Shown: positions 1 through 12,825 of the stretch, one piece after another
Layout: each line of letters opens with the position of its first letter
Numbering within the stretch: the stretch's first letter is position 1
Assembly: GCA_902610755.1 (NCBI GenBank)
Contig: CACLWW010000009.1
Location: 1-40,719, forward strand
DNA: 40,719 bases
Direction of reading: 5' to 3'
Origin: an uncultured Pelagibacteraceae bacterium
Lineage (GTDB): Bacteria > Pseudomonadota > Alphaproteobacteria > Pelagibacterales > Pelagibacteraceae
Made by a program: the position numbers and the translations under genes
Notes under the pieces: generated by a model
What the model was told of the DNA's origin: nothing
Database searches by the model: none
Seen by the model: the letters and a program-made list of their open reading frames with translations, nothing else

Positions 1-2774
1 GATTTATAGAGAATGACCCTAAATTGCCAGATAGTTGGAAAAAATACTTTAGTGATTTAAATGAAGATCTAAATTCAGTTTCAAAAGAAATATCAGGCCC
101 TTCATGGAGTCCAAAAAAGATATCGATAGATCCAAAAAAAAATAAAAAACTTGAGGAAAATCTAAATGGTTCTGAGAGGGAGAAAATAGACTCTATTAAA
201 GCAATCGCATTGATAAGAGCATATAGAATCAGAGGCCACCTTATAGCAAACCTTGATCCTCTTGGTTTAATGAAAAGAGAATATCTTTATGAATTACATC
301 CAAATGACTATGGTTTCAAAACCGAGGACTTTGACAGAAAAATCTATCTTAATTCATATATGGATGTGGGTTATGCCTCAATAAATGAAATCATCACAAA
401 ATTAAGAAAAGTATATTGCTCATCAATAGGTGCTGAATATATGCATATAACAAATCCAACGGAGAAAGTTTGGTTTAGAGAAAGAATGGAAAAAGAGGAA
501 AATCAATTAAACTTTACTGAAAAAGGAAAAGACGCAATATTAAATAAGATTATTCAAGCCGAAGGTTTTGAAAAGTTTTTAGCAAAAAAATATGTTGGCA
601 CGAAAAGATTTGGTCTTGATGGTGCAGAGTCTTTAATTCCAGCACTAGAACAAATTATTAAGCGTGGAGGCCAGCTAGGAGTAAAAGAAATTAAGATTGG
701 AATGTCTCATAGAGGTAGATTAAATGTTTTAGCAAATGTCCTACAAAAATCTTATAAAAGAATTTTTAATGAATTTGCAGGTGAATTTGCTTCTTCAAGT
801 GAGGACTCTACAGGTGATGTTAAATACCATTTAGGTGCTTCATCAGATAGAACTTTCGATGGAAACTCTGTACATGTAAGTCTTACTGACAACCCTTCTC
901 ATTTAGAGGCAGTTAACCCTGTTGTTCTTGGTCAAACAAGAGCGAAGCAATATTTTCATAAAGATACAGAAAGAAAAAAGGTAATACCATTACTTATTCA
1001 CGGAGATGCTGCATTTGCAGGACAAGGAGTTGTTGCGGAATGTTTTGCTATGTCAGGTTTAAAAGGTCATAACACAGGTGGAACGATTCATATTATTGTA
1101 AATAATCAAATTGGTTTTACTACTAGTCCAAGGTTTGCCAGATCAAGCCCATACCCATCTGATTTAGGAAAAATTGTAGAAGCTCCTATTCTTCATTGTA
1201 ATGGAGATGATCCAGAGGCAGTTGTTCATTGTGCTAAAATCGCAATTGAGTTTAGACAAAAGTTTAATAAAGATGTTGTAATTGACATGATTTGCTACAG
1301 AAGATTTGGTCATAATGAAGGAGATGAACCATCTTTTACTCAGCCTTTAATGTACAAAAAAATAAGATCACATCCATCTACTTTAAATATATATGGTAAA
1401 AAACTTATTAAAAATAACAGTATAACTGAAGATCAATTCAAAAATAAAGTAAACGACTTTAAAAAACTTTTGGATGATCAATTTAAAACTGCAAATGATT
1501 ACAAACCAAAACTGAATTGGTTTGAAGGGACCTGGTCAAGATATCAACCAAAGAAAGGTAAGGATAAAAGAGGACAGACAGGAGTCGATACGACGAAATT
1601 AAAGAAGCTCTCTGCAAAAATAAATTTTTTAAAACCAGAGCTCAATATTCATAAAACCATACAAAAAGTTTTTGAAAATAGAGATAAGTGTGTACAAGAT
1701 GAAAAAAATATTGATTGGGCTAATGCAGAAACTCTAGCATTTGCAACATTACTCGAAGAGGGATTTCCTGTGAGATTAGTTGGTCAAGATAGTGGTCGTG
1801 GCACATTTAGCCAAAGACACTCAGTTTTACGAAATCAAATAGATAACTCAAGATACGTGCCGTTAGATCATGTATCTACAAAACAGAAAAAATTTGAAAT
1901 TGTAGATAGTTTTTTATCTGAACTAGCAGTACTTGGATTTGAGTATGGATACAGCTTAGTAGAGCCAGAAACCTTAACGATTTGGGAGGCGCAATTTGGA
2001 GATTTTGCAAACGGAGCTCAAGTCGTAATTGATCAATTCATTGCCTCTGGAGAGAGAAAATGGTTTAGAGCCTCAGGATTAGTTCTGTTACTTCCCCATG
2101 GTTATGAGGGACAAGGGCCTGAACACTCTTCAGCAAGACTTGAAAGATTTTTGCAACTTTGTGCTCAAGAAAATATGCAAGTGCTTAATTGTACAACTCC
2201 AGCAAATTATTTTCATGCTCTTAGAAGACAGATTCACAGAGAATTCAGAAAGCCACTTGTTATAATGACTCCAAAATCTTTGTTGAGAAATAAATACTGT
2301 GTTTCAAATATAGAGGACTTTGATAAAAATAATTCATTTCATAGAGTTTTAGAAGATCAAGCCTTAAATAAAAAGAACAAATTAATAGAATTAAAAAAAC
2401 CAAAAAAGATAAGAAAAGTCGTTCTTTGCTCTGGAAAAATATATTTTGATCTTTTGGCTGCGAGAGAAAAAGAGAAAATTGATGATATTGTTTTTATAAG
2501 AATAGAACAACTTTATCCTTTCCCAGTAAGGTCTTTGACAAAAGCTATTAAACCATATGCTGAATATGCTAAATTTATTTGGTGTCAAGAAGAACCTAAA
2601 AATATGGGTGCTTGGTTTTCAGTAAGAGATTATATTCAATGGACTTTAGATAATTTAGAGGTTAAAAAGAAATTAAAGTTTATTGGCAGAAATCCTTCAG
2701 CTTCACCAGCTACTGGATATGCGAAAAGACATGCAAAACAACAAAAAGAAATTATAGATAAAGTTTTAGAATAA
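1..2774 (+). CDS. sucA: 2-oxoglutarate dehydrogenase E1 component, 5' end missing
   Basis: E1 subunit of the 2-oxoglutarate dehydrogenase complex; it decarboxylates 2-oxoglutarate with thiamine diphosphate in the TCA cycle. The frame is open through the left edge (first whole codon at position 3, reading [13 protein letters not shown]), so the TTG at 24 is not a start and only a short N-terminal piece is lost. Visible family marks are [12 protein letters not shown], the ThDP-binding stretch [13 protein letters not shown], and FGHNEGDEP, followed by the transketolase-like C-terminal half. The stop overlaps the sucB start in TAATG, so the two are translationally coupled. Identification is secure from family motifs and from the sucB and lpd neighbours. 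Confidence 0.97.
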   Translation, partial: FIENDPKLPDSWKKYFSDLNEDLNSVSKEISGPSWSPKKISIDPKKNKKLEENLNGSEREKIDSIKAIALIRAYRIRGHLIANLDPLGLMKREYLYELHPNDYGFKTEDFDRKIYLNSYMDVGYASINEIITKLRKVYCSSIGAEYMHITNPTEKVWFRERMEKEENQLNFTEKGKDAILNKIIQAEGFEKFLAKKYVGTKRFGLDGAESLIPALEQIIKRGGQLGVKEIKIGMSHRGRLNVLANVLQKSYKRIFNEFAGEFASSSEDSTGDVKYHLGASSDRTFDGNSVHVSLTDNPSHLEAVNPVVLGQTRAKQYFHKDTERKKVIPLLIHGDAAFAGQGVVAECFAMSGLKGHNTGGTIHIIVNNQIGFTTSPRFARSSPYPSDLGKIVEAPILHCNGDDPEAVVHCAKIAIEFRQKFNKDVVIDMICYRRFGHNEGDEPSFTQPLMYKKIRSHPSTLNIYGKKLIKNNSITEDQFKNKVNDFKKLLDDQFKTANDYKPKLNWFEGTWSRYQPKKGKDKRGQTGVDTTKLKKLSAKINFLKPELNIHKTIQKVFENRDKCVQDEKNIDWANAETLAFATLLEEGFPVRLVGQDSGRGTFSQRHSVLRNQIDNSRYVPLDHVSTKQKKFEIVDSFLSELAVLGFEYGYSLVEPETLTIWEAQFGDFANGAQVVIDQFIASGERKWFRASGLVLLLPHGYEGQGPEHSSARLERFLQLCAQENMQVLNCTTPANYFHALRRQIHREFRKPLVIMTPKSLLRNKYCVSNIEDFDKNNSFHRVLEDQALNKKNKLIELKKPKKIRKVVLCSGKIYFDLLAAREKEKIDDIVFIRIEQLYPFPVRSLTKAIKPYAEYAKFIWCQEEPKNMGAWFSVRDYIQWTLDNLEVKKKLKFIGRNPSASPATGYAKRHAKQQKEIIDKVLE

Positions 2775-4096
2775 TGTCAGATAAAATTGTAGTTCCAGTT
2801 TTAGGAGAAAGTATAACAGAAGCAACTGTAGCTAAATGGTTAAAAAATAAAGGTGATAGTGTCGAAGCTGATGAACCTGTTGTTGAACTTGAAACTGATA
2901 AAGTAAATTTAGAGGTTCCATCCCCATCAGATGGTGTATTAAGTGAAATAAATGCTCAAAATGGCTCAACGGTTGAGGTAGGAGCCGTTCTTGGATCAAT
3001 AATCGGAGGAAGTTCAAAAAAAGATGAAACTGAGGATGAACCTAAAGAAGAGAAAGTAGTACATAAAGAGGATAATATCATTAGTTTAAAAAAGGAAGTT
3101 GAAACAAAAGAATTTGAAACAAAACTGTTCGATAAGGAAGAAAAAATTTCAGAACCTAATGAAAATACAAGTAAGGAAGAACCGTTAATCCTTACAGAAG
3201 AAGTAACCTCTAAAAAAGAGAAATCTAAAAAAACAAAGGATGTATCTGTTTCTCCTGCTGTGAGAAAGATTGCTGCAGATAATAAAATTGACTTAAAAAA
3301 AATCCAAGGAACTGGCAGGGATGGAAGAGTTTCAAAAGGTGATCTATTAAGTTTAATGAACATTAAGCCTGGACCTTCTGAGCGGAAAATAAAGTTTGGC
3401 CAAGAAGAAAAAATTAAAATGACAAGGCTAAGACAAACAATTGCTAAAAGACTCAAACAAGCTCAAGATAATGCAGCAATGCTTACAACTTTTAATGAAG
3501 TTGATATGAGCGGTATAATTGACATGAGAAAAGAAAATCAAAGTGATTTTCAAGATAGGTTTGGCATAAAACTTGGTTTTATGTCCTTTTTTGTTAAAGC
3601 TTGCATTGAAAGTCTAAAACTTTTTCCAGCTATTAATGCTGAAATCGAAGGAGAGAACATAATTTATAAGAACTACTATAATATAAGTTTTGCAGTAGGC
3701 ACCGAAAAAGGTCTTGTGGTTCCAGTTTTAAAAAATGCAGATGAAATGTCTTTCGCAGACATAGAAAAAAAAATTAAAGAATTGTCTGATAAAGCAAGAG
3801 ATGGAAAGATTACAATTGACGATCTTCAAGGTGGGACATTTACTATCAGCAACGGTGGTGTCTATGGGTCAATGTTATCAACGCCTATTTTAAATTTACC
3901 TCAATCCGGAGTTTTAGGAATGCATAATATTGTAGAAAGGCCGCATGTGGTAAATGGTGAAATTAAAATAAGACCAATAATGTATATAGCTTTATCATAT
4001 GATCATAGAATAATTGATGGGAAAGAGGCAGTATCTTTTTTAAAAAATACAAAAGATAACTTGGAAGATCCAAGAAGATTATTTTTAAATTTATAG
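2774..4096 (+). CDS. sucB: Dihydrolipoyllysine succinyltransferase (E2 of 2-oxoglutarate dehydrogenase)
   Basis: E2 core of the 2-oxoglutarate dehydrogenase complex, transferring the succinyl group from lipoamide to CoA. It is 440 aa. An N-terminal lipoyl domain (about 1-75) has the lipoylation lysine K43 in [10 protein letters not shown] charged Glu/Lys-rich linker (about 80-157) leads to the E1/E3-binding domain (about 158-194), and then to the catalytic acyltransferase domain with H411 and D415 in the HxxxDG motif near the C-terminus. There is one lipoyl domain, as is usual for SucB. The start overlaps the sucA stop (TAATG), and lpd follows after 3 nt, so E1, E2 and E3 are one transcript. 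Confidence 0.97.
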   Translation: MSDKIVVPVLGESITEATVAKWLKNKGDSVEADEPVVELETDKVNLEVPSPSDGVLSEINAQNGSTVEVGAVLGSIIGGSSKKDETEDEPKEEKVVHKEDNIISLKKEVETKEFETKLFDKEEKISEPNENTSKEEPLILTEEVTSKKEKSKKTKDVSVSPAVRKIAADNKIDLKKIQGTGRDGRVSKGDLLSLMNIKPGPSERKIKFGQEEKIKMTRLRQTIAKRLKQAQDNAAMLTTFNEVDMSGIIDMRKENQSDFQDRFGIKLGFMSFFVKACIESLKLFPAINAEIEGENIIYKNYYNISFAVGTEKGLVVPVLKNADEMSFADIEKKIKELSDKARDGKITIDDLQGGTFTISNGGVYGSMLSTPILNLPQSGVLGMHNIVERPHVVNGEIKIRPIMYIALSYDHRIIDGKEAVSFLKNTKDNLEDPRRLFLNL

Positions 4097-4099
4097 TTT

Positions 4100-5500
4100 A
4101 TGACAGAAAAATTTGACTCAGTAGTTATTGGTGGCGGACCTGGTGGATATGTTTGCGCTATAAGGTTAGCTCAGTTAGGTCAAAAAACTGCTTGTATAGA
4201 AGCTAGAGGTGCTCTAGGTGGAACTTGTTTAAACATTGGATGTATTCCCTCAAAAAGCTTATTAAATTTGTCTGAGAATTTTAAAAAGGCTAAAAATTTT
4301 TCTAAACTTGGAATTGAAACAGGAGACGTAAAACTTAATTTAGAAAAGATGATGAAAAATAAGGAAAAAGCAGTTTCAATCTTGACCAAGGGTGTAGAAT
4401 TTTTATTTAAAAAAAACAAGGTAACTTACTTAAAAGGTTTTGGCAGTTTTATTTCTGACAAGAAAATATCAGTAAAAGGCGAAGATGGTAAAAAAAAAGA
4501 GATTGAGGCAAAAAACATTATTATTGCGACTGGATCCGAGGCAATGCCTATGCCTAACGTAGAATTTGATGAAAAAACAATTGTCTCTTCGACAGGCGCC
4601 CTATCTTTAAAAGAAGTTCCAAAAAGTCTAGTTGTCGTTGGTGGGGGTTATATAGGTTTAGAAATGGGCTCTGTCTGGTCTAGACTAGGGGCTGAAGTAA
4701 ATGTAATCGAATTTTTAGATCATATTACACCTGGGATGGATAGAGAGATTTCAGAAGAGTTTATGAAAATATTGAAGAAACAAAATATTAAGTTTCACTT
4801 AAATAGAAAAGTAACTAGCATTAAAAAAACTAACAACGGTGTACAAATTTCAACGTCAGATAAGAATGGAGATAGTAAAGATTTTAATTGTGATGTAGCT
4901 CTAATTTCAATTGGAAGAAAACCGTTCACATCTAATTTAAATTTGAGTTCTGCAGGAGTAAAATCAGATGAAAAAGGAAGGATTAAAATTGACAAAAAAT
5001 TTCAAACTTCAGCAAAAAATATTTACGCTATTGGAGATGTAATTGATGGCCCAATGTTAGCTCACAAAGCTGAAGAGGAAGGGATCGCAGTTGCAGAAAT
5101 AATTGCAGGCCAATCTGGCCATGTAAACTACGACTTAATTCCAGGGGTAATTTACACTACTCCTGAGGTAGCAAGTATAGGCTTAACTGAGGAGCAACTA
5201 AAAGAAAAGAATAAGTCTTATAAAATTGGAAAGTTTCCCTTTATGGCTAACTCAAGAGCTAAAGCAATTGATGAGCCCGAAGGATTCGTAAAAATTTTAG
5301 CCGATAAAGATACTGATAAAGTTTTAGGAGTACACATGATAGGGCCTCATGTAGGAGAAATGATCGCAGAAATGGCAGTTGCAATGGAGTTTGGAGCAAG
5401 TTCTGAGGATATCGCACGAACGTGCCATGCCCATCCAACATTCTCTGAGGCAATAAAAGAAGCGGCTTTATCTGTTGAAAAAAGACAAATACACTCTTAA
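4100..5500 (+). CDS. lpd: Dihydrolipoyl dehydrogenase (E3)
   Basis: FAD- and NAD-dependent flavoprotein that reoxidises dihydrolipoamide in 2-oxo acid dehydrogenase complexes. It is 466 aa, the normal length. An N-terminal dinucleotide fold (GGGPGGYVCA, about 11-20) precedes the redox-active disulfide C43/C48 in GGTCLNIGCIPSK. A second NAD-binding fold (VVGGGYIGLEMGS) and the C-terminal catalytic HxxxxE region (AHPTFSEA) follow. The gene lies 3 nt after sucB, so it serves at least the 2-oxoglutarate dehydrogenase complex. Whether it also serves pyruvate dehydrogenase or the glycine cleavage system cannot be told from this window. Confidence 0.96.
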   Translation: MTEKFDSVVIGGGPGGYVCAIRLAQLGQKTACIEARGALGGTCLNIGCIPSKSLLNLSENFKKAKNFSKLGIETGDVKLNLEKMMKNKEKAVSILTKGVEFLFKKNKVTYLKGFGSFISDKKISVKGEDGKKKEIEAKNIIIATGSEAMPMPNVEFDEKTIVSSTGALSLKEVPKSLVVVGGGYIGLEMGSVWSRLGAEVNVIEFLDHITPGMDREISEEFMKILKKQNIKFHLNRKVTSIKKTNNGVQISTSDKNGDSKDFNCDVALISIGRKPFTSNLNLSSAGVKSDEKGRIKIDKKFQTSAKNIYAIGDVIDGPMLAHKAEEEGIAVAEIIAGQSGHVNYDLIPGVIYTTPEVASIGLTEEQLKEKNKSYKIGKFPFMANSRAKAIDEPEGFVKILADKDTDKVLGVHMIGPHVGEMIAEMAVAMEFGASSEDIARTCHAHPTFSEAIKEAALSVEKRQIHS

Positions 5501-5518
5501 GATTTTTTTCATTACAAA

Positions 5519-7474
5519 ATGAAAGTACCAGTACTATTACCAAACATTTTTGATCACCCATTTACATACACTTCAAAAGAAAAACTTAAAATTGGCGACT
5601 ATGTAGAAGTGCCTTTTGGTAAAAAAAAAATGATAGGTATTATCTGGGATGATTTTGAGGAAGGGCCTAAAAAAAAATTTAAAATCAAAGAAATTATAAA
5701 AAAATTTACAAAAGATCCTTTAGAAAATAAAACAATAAAATTTTTAAACTGGTTTTCTGACTATAATATTGTTCCAAAGGGTATGGCGTTAAAGCTTCAT
5801 CTAGTAAATAATTCTTTAGAAGAAGATTATAAAGCAGACACTTATGATCAGTTTAATAAAAAACACCCAACCAAAGATTATAGTCTTAGTATTCAGCAAA
5901 AAAAAAGTTTGTTAGAAATAGAAAAGGGGGATAAAAATTTTAGAGTTCATGTATTACAAGGGACTACGGGTTCAGGAAAAACAATAGTTTATTTTAATGC
6001 AATTAAAAAAAAACTAAATGAAGGGTATCAATCTTTGATTTTACTTCCTGAAATCGGCCTTACAAAAGAATTTGAAAAAAATTTCATTTCTTTTTTTGGT
6101 TTTAAACCAGCTATTTGGCATTCATCAGTTACAAAGAAAAATAAAAAGATAATTTGGAGCGGTTTGAAATCAGGAAAGATTAAAGTTGTCATAGGGGCTA
6201 GGTCAGCTTTATTTTTACCTTTTAAAAAGTTAGGTCTTATTACGATAGATGAAGAACACGACCAATCCTACAAACAAGATGAGGGTGTAAACTATCATGC
6301 TAGAGATATGGCAATATCCAGAGCATCATTTGAAAATATACCTATCAATTTGATATCTGCTGTTCCATCTATAGAAACTTATAAAAATATTAAAGGAAAA
6401 AAGTTTCATTCATCTAGGTTAACTGAGCGATTTAGAGATGCAAAGTTGCCCGATTATGAAATTATAAAAATAAAAAAAAGTGAAAAAAAAGGAACATTTA
6501 TTTCAGAGGAATTGATTGAAAAAGTAAAAGATAATTTATCTAGGAATAATCAGGTTTTATTTTTTGTAAATAGAAGAGGTTACTCGCCATTTGTATTATG
6601 TAAAAATTGTTTGAAAACTTTTGACTGTCCTTCTTGTTCAATTAATCTTGTTTATCATAAGATAAGAAATAGAGTTTTATGTCATTATTGTGGTTATTCC
6701 ACAGAAATGGAACGAGACTGCTCCTCAAAGGAGTCTAAATGTGATTTTAGCTTTAGTGGTCCGGGAGTGGAAAAAATACTTGAGGAAATTAAAAAGGTTT
6801 TTCCTGACAAAAACACTTTAATTTTCTCAAGTGACACCATGAATAAAAAGGACTCATCTTCTAAAATCCAAGAGATAATAGATAATAAGATTAATATTTT
6901 AATTGGTACTCAACTGATTTCAAAAGGTTTTCATTTTCCTAACCTGAACTGTATTATTGTATTGGATATTGATTATTCTTCTAGAGGTTACGATTTAAGA
7001 AGTGCTGAAAAAACTGTGCAGCTTTACCACCAACTATCAGGCAGAGCCGGTCGAGAAGGAAAGCCTTCGACTGTTTATTTTCAAACAATGAATTTAAACT
7101 CAGATTACATATCACAAATCGTAAATCCTGATCCTTATATTTTTTTGGATAAAGAATTAATTCTAAGGGAAAAGAATTTATTACCTCCTTTTGAGAGATT
7201 TATATCAATTATAGTTAGTGCTCAAAATAGCAAAAAATCCGACCAGGCATCATTTGAATTGTCAGAATTTTTAAAAAAAAACCTTAAAGTCAAGATTCTT
7301 GGACCAGTAAATGCTCCGATTTATAAAATCAGAGGAAATTACAGGAATAGGATTTTATTAAGATCTTCAAAGAATATTTCATCTCAGAAAAACTTAAAAA
7401 CGGCTCTTAAAAGATTTAATATCCCAAAAGGAATAAAACTTTCAGTTGATGTTGATCCAATAAATTTCAATTAA
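5519..7474 (+). CDS. priA: Primosomal protein N' (PriA replication restart helicase)
   Basis: 3'-5' DEAH helicase that recognises stalled forks and reloads the replisome. It is 651 aa, somewhat shorter than the roughly 730 aa of well-studied PriA proteins. The N-terminal DNA-binding region (about 1-100) precedes Walker A GTTGSGKT (148-155) and DEEH (244-247). A zinc-binding insert carries CKNC, CPSC and CHYC pairs, and a fourth pair is spaced C-x6-C instead of the usual close CxxC. The helicase C-terminal domain with LSGRAGREGKPS follows. The start is 18 nt after the lpd stop, and atpH follows after 99 nt. No frameshift is seen. Confidence 0.95.
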   Translation: MKVPVLLPNIFDHPFTYTSKEKLKIGDYVEVPFGKKKMIGIIWDDFEEGPKKKFKIKEIIKKFTKDPLENKTIKFLNWFSDYNIVPKGMALKLHLVNNSLEEDYKADTYDQFNKKHPTKDYSLSIQQKKSLLEIEKGDKNFRVHVLQGTTGSGKTIVYFNAIKKKLNEGYQSLILLPEIGLTKEFEKNFISFFGFKPAIWHSSVTKKNKKIIWSGLKSGKIKVVIGARSALFLPFKKLGLITIDEEHDQSYKQDEGVNYHARDMAISRASFENIPINLISAVPSIETYKNIKGKKFHSSRLTERFRDAKLPDYEIIKIKKSEKKGTFISEELIEKVKDNLSRNNQVLFFVNRRGYSPFVLCKNCLKTFDCPSCSINLVYHKIRNRVLCHYCGYSTEMERDCSSKESKCDFSFSGPGVEKILEEIKKVFPDKNTLIFSSDTMNKKDSSSKIQEIIDNKINILIGTQLISKGFHFPNLNCIIVLDIDYSSRGYDLRSAEKTVQLYHQLSGRAGREGKPSTVYFQTMNLNSDYISQIVNPDPYIFLDKELILREKNLLPPFERFISIIVSAQNSKKSDQASFELSEFLKKNLKVKILGPVNAPIYKIRGNYRNRILLRSSKNISSQKNLKTALKRFNIPKGIKLSVDVDPINFN

Positions 7475-7508
7475 CTGTTATTTTTGTGACTTTTTTTAAA
7501 GCTCTTAC

Positions 7509-7536
7509 TTGATCGTTACTTGCCTATATGTTAATT
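7509..7536 (+). promoter_or_regulatory. Weak candidate promoter before the atp operon
   Basis: The 99-bp gap between priA and atpH is the only spacer in the first 12 kb and is the natural place for an F1 operon promoter. The best pair I find is TTGATC (7509-7514), a 16-nt spacer and TTAATT (7531-7536). The match is poor, so this is tentative. I see no strong terminator for priA in the gap. Confidence 0.2.
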
Positions 7537-7573
7537 AATCTGAAAATTTATCAGCAATTATAAAGGATCTAAC

Positions 7574-8122
7574 TTGTCTAATTCCCAAAATAAAGCAACA
7601 AACAGTTATGCTCAGTCTTTGTTTGAGCTTGCGAAAGAGAATAGTGTGTTAAATGAAATTGAGGTACAGGCAAAGTCCTTATACAGCGTAATTAAAGACT
7701 CTCAGGATTTCTCAACTTTTATAAAAGATCCTACATTCAAACAAGATAAGCAGCTTGAGATTTTTAGTGCAATTTTTGAAAAAGTAAAATTGAACAGCTT
7801 ATTTATTAAGTTCATAAAATTTCTTATTTATAAAAGAAGAATATTTTTTTTAAAAAATATTTTAAACGATTTTATCAACTATTGTTCAATTCAAAGAGGA
7901 GAAGTTAGAGCTGAGCTTGTATCCTCGAAAAAATTAGACAACTCTCAGATAGAAAAAATTAAAGAGGAAATGACTAAAGACTTTAATTCAAAAATTAACT
8001 TAAGTTATAAGATCGATGAATCATTGCTTGCTGGAGTAAAAATAAAAATTGGAAGCATTATGATTGATAACTCTTTAAAGAATAAATTAATGAAAATGAA
8101 AAACTCAATGAAGGAAGTATAA
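7574..8122 (+). CDS. atpH: ATP synthase F1 delta subunit
   Basis: Delta subunit (OSCP homologue) of the F1Fo ATP synthase, linking the top of the F1 hexamer to the peripheral stalk. It is 182 aa, normal for the family, with the helical N-terminal domain starting [20 protein letters not shown]. The start is TTG, supported by a ribosome-binding sequence AAAGGAT at 7562-7568, six to seven bases upstream, and by the match of the N-terminus to other delta subunits. It is first in an atpHAGDC cluster. The Fo genes are absent here, the usual split arrangement in alphaproteobacteria. The stop overlaps the atpA start (TAATG). Confidence 0.93.
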   Translation: MSNSQNKATNSYAQSLFELAKENSVLNEIEVQAKSLYSVIKDSQDFSTFIKDPTFKQDKQLEIFSAIFEKVKLNSLFIKFIKFLIYKRRIFFLKNILNDFINYCSIQRGEVRAELVSSKKLDNSQIEKIKEEMTKDFNSKINLSYKIDESLLAGVKIKIGSIMIDNSLKNKLMKMKNSMKEV

Positions 8123-9657
8123 TGGATATTAACCCATCAGAAGTAACAAAAATATTAAAAGAACAAATCAAAAAATTCGGAGATAAATCTGAAGTTACAG
8201 AAATTGGTCAAGTTTTATCTGTAGGAGATGGAATAGCAAGAATTTATGGTCTCGACAATGTTCAAGCTGGTGAGATGGTAGAATTTGCAGATGGTTCTAA
8301 AGGTATGGCATTAAACTTAGAAAGCGATAACGTTGGGGTAGTTATTTTTGGTGATGATAGAGCAGTTAAAGAAGGTGATACAGTCAAAAGAACTGGAGCG
8401 ATTGTTGACACACCAGTTGGGAAAGAATTACTTGGAAGAGTTGTTGATGGGTTAGGAAATCCAATAGACGGCAAAGGAGCTTTAGACAAAAGTATTAAAC
8501 GAAGTAGAGTCGAAGTGAAAGCACCAGGAATTATTCCAAGAAAATCTGTCAGCGAACCAATGCAAACAGGTTTAAAATCAATTGATAGTTTGGTTCCAAT
8601 AGGGAGAGGTCAAAGGGAATTAATTATTGGAGATCGTCAAACAGGAAAAACTGCTGTTGCTATTGATGCGATAATTAATCAAAAAAAGATAAACGAGTCA
8701 GGTGATGAAAAACAAAAACTTTATTGTATTTATGTTGCAATAGGTCAAAAACGATCGACTGTAAGACAGATAGAGAAAACTTTAGAAGAGGCTGGAGCTA
8801 TGGAATATACAACAATTGTTGCGGCAACAGCTTCAGATGCAGCTCCATTACAATTTTTAGCTCCATATACTGGATGTGCTATGGGTGAATATTTTAGAGA
8901 CAATGGAATGCATGCTTTAATTATTTATGACGATCTTTCAAAACAAGCAGTAGCCTACAGACAAATGTCACTTCTTTTAAGACGTCCTCCAGGAAGAGAA
9001 GCATATCCAGGAGATGTTTTTTATTTACATAGTCGATTACTTGAAAGAGCAGCAAAATTAGGTGACGAACATGGCGGAGGATCATTAACTGCGTTGCCAA
9101 TCATCGAAACTCAAGCAGGAGACGTATCAGCTTACATACCTACTAACGTAATCTCAATTACTGATGGACAAATATTTTTAGAAACAGAACTATTCAATCA
9201 AGGAATAAGACCTGCAATTAATGTTGGCTTATCAGTTTCAAGGGTAGGGTCTTCTGCTCAAACAAAAGCTATGAAAAAAGTTTCTGGATCTATGAAACTT
9301 GAACTTGCTCAATATAGAGAGATGGCAGCTTTTGCACAGTTTGGATCTGACTTAGATGCGTCAACTCAAAAACTTTTAAACAGAGGAGCAAAATTAACTG
9401 AATTATTGAAACAAAAACAATATTCTCCAATGACAGTAGCTGAGCAAGTCATCTCTGTCTTTTGTGGTGTAAAAGGTCACTTAGACGATATTCAACAAAA
9501 AGATATATCAAAATTTGAGAAAGATATAATTGAGAAATGTAAATCTGAACAACCAGATTTGATAAATTCAATAATTTCATCAGGAAAACTTGAAGAAGAT
9601 AATGAGAAAAAATTAACGAGTATTATTTTGGATTTAAAGAAAAATTTCGATAAGTAA
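8122..9657 (+). CDS. atpA: ATP synthase F1 alpha subunit
   Basis: Non-catalytic nucleotide-binding alpha subunit of F1 ATP synthase (three per enzyme) at the inner face of the cytoplasmic membrane. It is 511 aa with the P-loop GDRQTGKT at 170-177, the conserved [10 protein letters not shown] segment and the [20 protein letters not shown] region. The start sits in TAATG with the atpH stop, preceded by GGAAG, a good ribosome-binding site. Translational coupling to atpH fits fixed subunit stoichiometry. Nothing unusual is seen. Confidence 0.98.
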   Translation: MDINPSEVTKILKEQIKKFGDKSEVTEIGQVLSVGDGIARIYGLDNVQAGEMVEFADGSKGMALNLESDNVGVVIFGDDRAVKEGDTVKRTGAIVDTPVGKELLGRVVDGLGNPIDGKGALDKSIKRSRVEVKAPGIIPRKSVSEPMQTGLKSIDSLVPIGRGQRELIIGDRQTGKTAVAIDAIINQKKINESGDEKQKLYCIYVAIGQKRSTVRQIEKTLEEAGAMEYTTIVAATASDAAPLQFLAPYTGCAMGEYFRDNGMHALIIYDDLSKQAVAYRQMSLLLRRPPGREAYPGDVFYLHSRLLERAAKLGDEHGGGSLTALPIIETQAGDVSAYIPTNVISITDGQIFLETELFNQGIRPAINVGLSVSRVGSSAQTKAMKKVSGSMKLELAQYREMAAFAQFGSDLDASTQKLLNRGAKLTELLKQKQYSPMTVAEQVISVFCGVKGHLDDIQQKDISKFEKDIIEKCKSEQPDLINSIISSGKLEEDNEKKLTSIILDLKKNFDK

Positions 9658-9659
9658 TT

Positions 9660-11954
<2,295 letters not shown>

Positions 11955-11955
<1 letters not shown>

Positions 11956-12347
11956 TGTCAGATTCGTTTAACTTGGAAATTGTTAATCCAGAAAAATTAT
12001 TCCTTTCTTTAGATAATGTATCTGAAGTAGTTGTGCCTGCATTTGAAGGTGATATGGGTATTTTGAAAGATCACATATCTATAATTTCATTTTTAAAACC
12101 TGGAATAGTAAAGGTTTTTAAAGGCAATGAAGTAAAAGAATTATATGTTGAAGATGGAATTATTGAATTTAGTGAAAATTCTTTATCAATTCTTACCAGC
12201 AGAATTATCGACATAAAAGAAATAAAAAAAGACGATTTAAGCTCAATGATAAATGAGGCCAATGAAGTTTTAAAAGATGAAAATTTAGACGATCAAAAAA
12301 GATTTATAGCAAATCAAAAAATTGATGTTTTGAATAGACTCAATTAG
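11955..12347 (+). CDS. atpC: ATP synthase F1 epsilon subunit
   Basis: Epsilon subunit of F1, part of the rotor stalk and a regulator of ATP hydrolysis in many bacteria. It is 130 aa: an N-terminal beta-sandwich (about 1-85, with VVVPAFEGDMGILKDH typical of the family) and a short predicted helical C-terminal tail. It ends the F1 operon. The stop codon is separated by a single base from the stop of the convergent rppH, so any terminator must lie inside one of the two genes. Confidence 0.95.
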
Positions 12348-12348
12348 A

Positions 12349-12825
12349 TTATTTTAAAATATCCATAACTTTTTTTTTGACTTCATTATAAACATCTAAT
12401 TTGAAATCAACCACATTTTTCGTAATATCTTCAAGGTTTATCCATTTCCACTCTAAGAACTCAGGCTTTTTGGTTTTTATATTTATTTCGTTATCACTAC
12501 CCAGAAATCTCATACAAAACCACTTTTGTATTTGACCTTTGTATTTTCCTTTCCATATAATTCCTAAAAGATTTTGAGGAAGCAGATAAGTTTGAAAACC
12601 GTCCAACTCTTTAATTAATTTAACGTTTTTTATACTTGTTTCTTCTTCTAACTCTCTTGTAGCTGCATCAAGATAGTCCTCATTTTCATCAATTCCACCC
12701 TGAGGCATTTGCCAATAATTGTTTGGATTATCTATTCTTTTTGCTACAAAGACTTCGTTATTTTGATTAAGTAAAACAATGCCCACTCCTTTTCTAAGTG
12801 GCAACTTTTTAAACTTTTCGAGCAT
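12349..12825 (-). CDS. rppH: RNA pyrophosphohydrolase (Nudix)
   Basis: Nudix hydrolase of the RppH/NudH family, which removes pyrophosphate from 5'-triphosphate mRNA and so starts mRNA decay; family members can also cleave dinucleoside polyphosphates. It is 158 aa, the usual size. The start region RKGVGIVLLN and YWQMPQGGID are typical RppH features. The Nudix box runs about 43-65 with G43, E49, R57, E58, E61 and E62; the late glycine of the consensus is Ser64. It is the last gene of the rplU operon, directly abutting the ctpA stop. Assignment to RppH rather than another Nudix enzyme is inferred from length and the PQGG context. Confidence 0.9.
   Translation of the reverse strand: MLEKFKKLPLRKGVGIVLLNQNNEVFVAKRIDNPNNYWQMPQGGIDENEDYLDAATRELEEETSIKNVKLIKELDGFQTYLLPQNLLGIIWKGKYKGQIQKWFCMRFLGSDNEINIKTKKPEFLEWKWINLEDITKNVVDFKLDVYNEVKKKVMDILK

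Noticed and set aside
2956..3456. 166-codon open frame antisense to sucB
   Set aside because: It lies opposite the low-complexity Glu/Lys linker of sucB, and its Ser/Phe/Leu-rich product is the expected mirror of GAA/AAA codons. No family resemblance and no ribosome-binding site.
12350..12361. Palindrome TATTTTAAAATA as a terminator between atpC and rppH
   Set aside because: It is purely A/T, has no loop, and lies inside the last codons of rppH; such strings are frequent by chance at this base composition.
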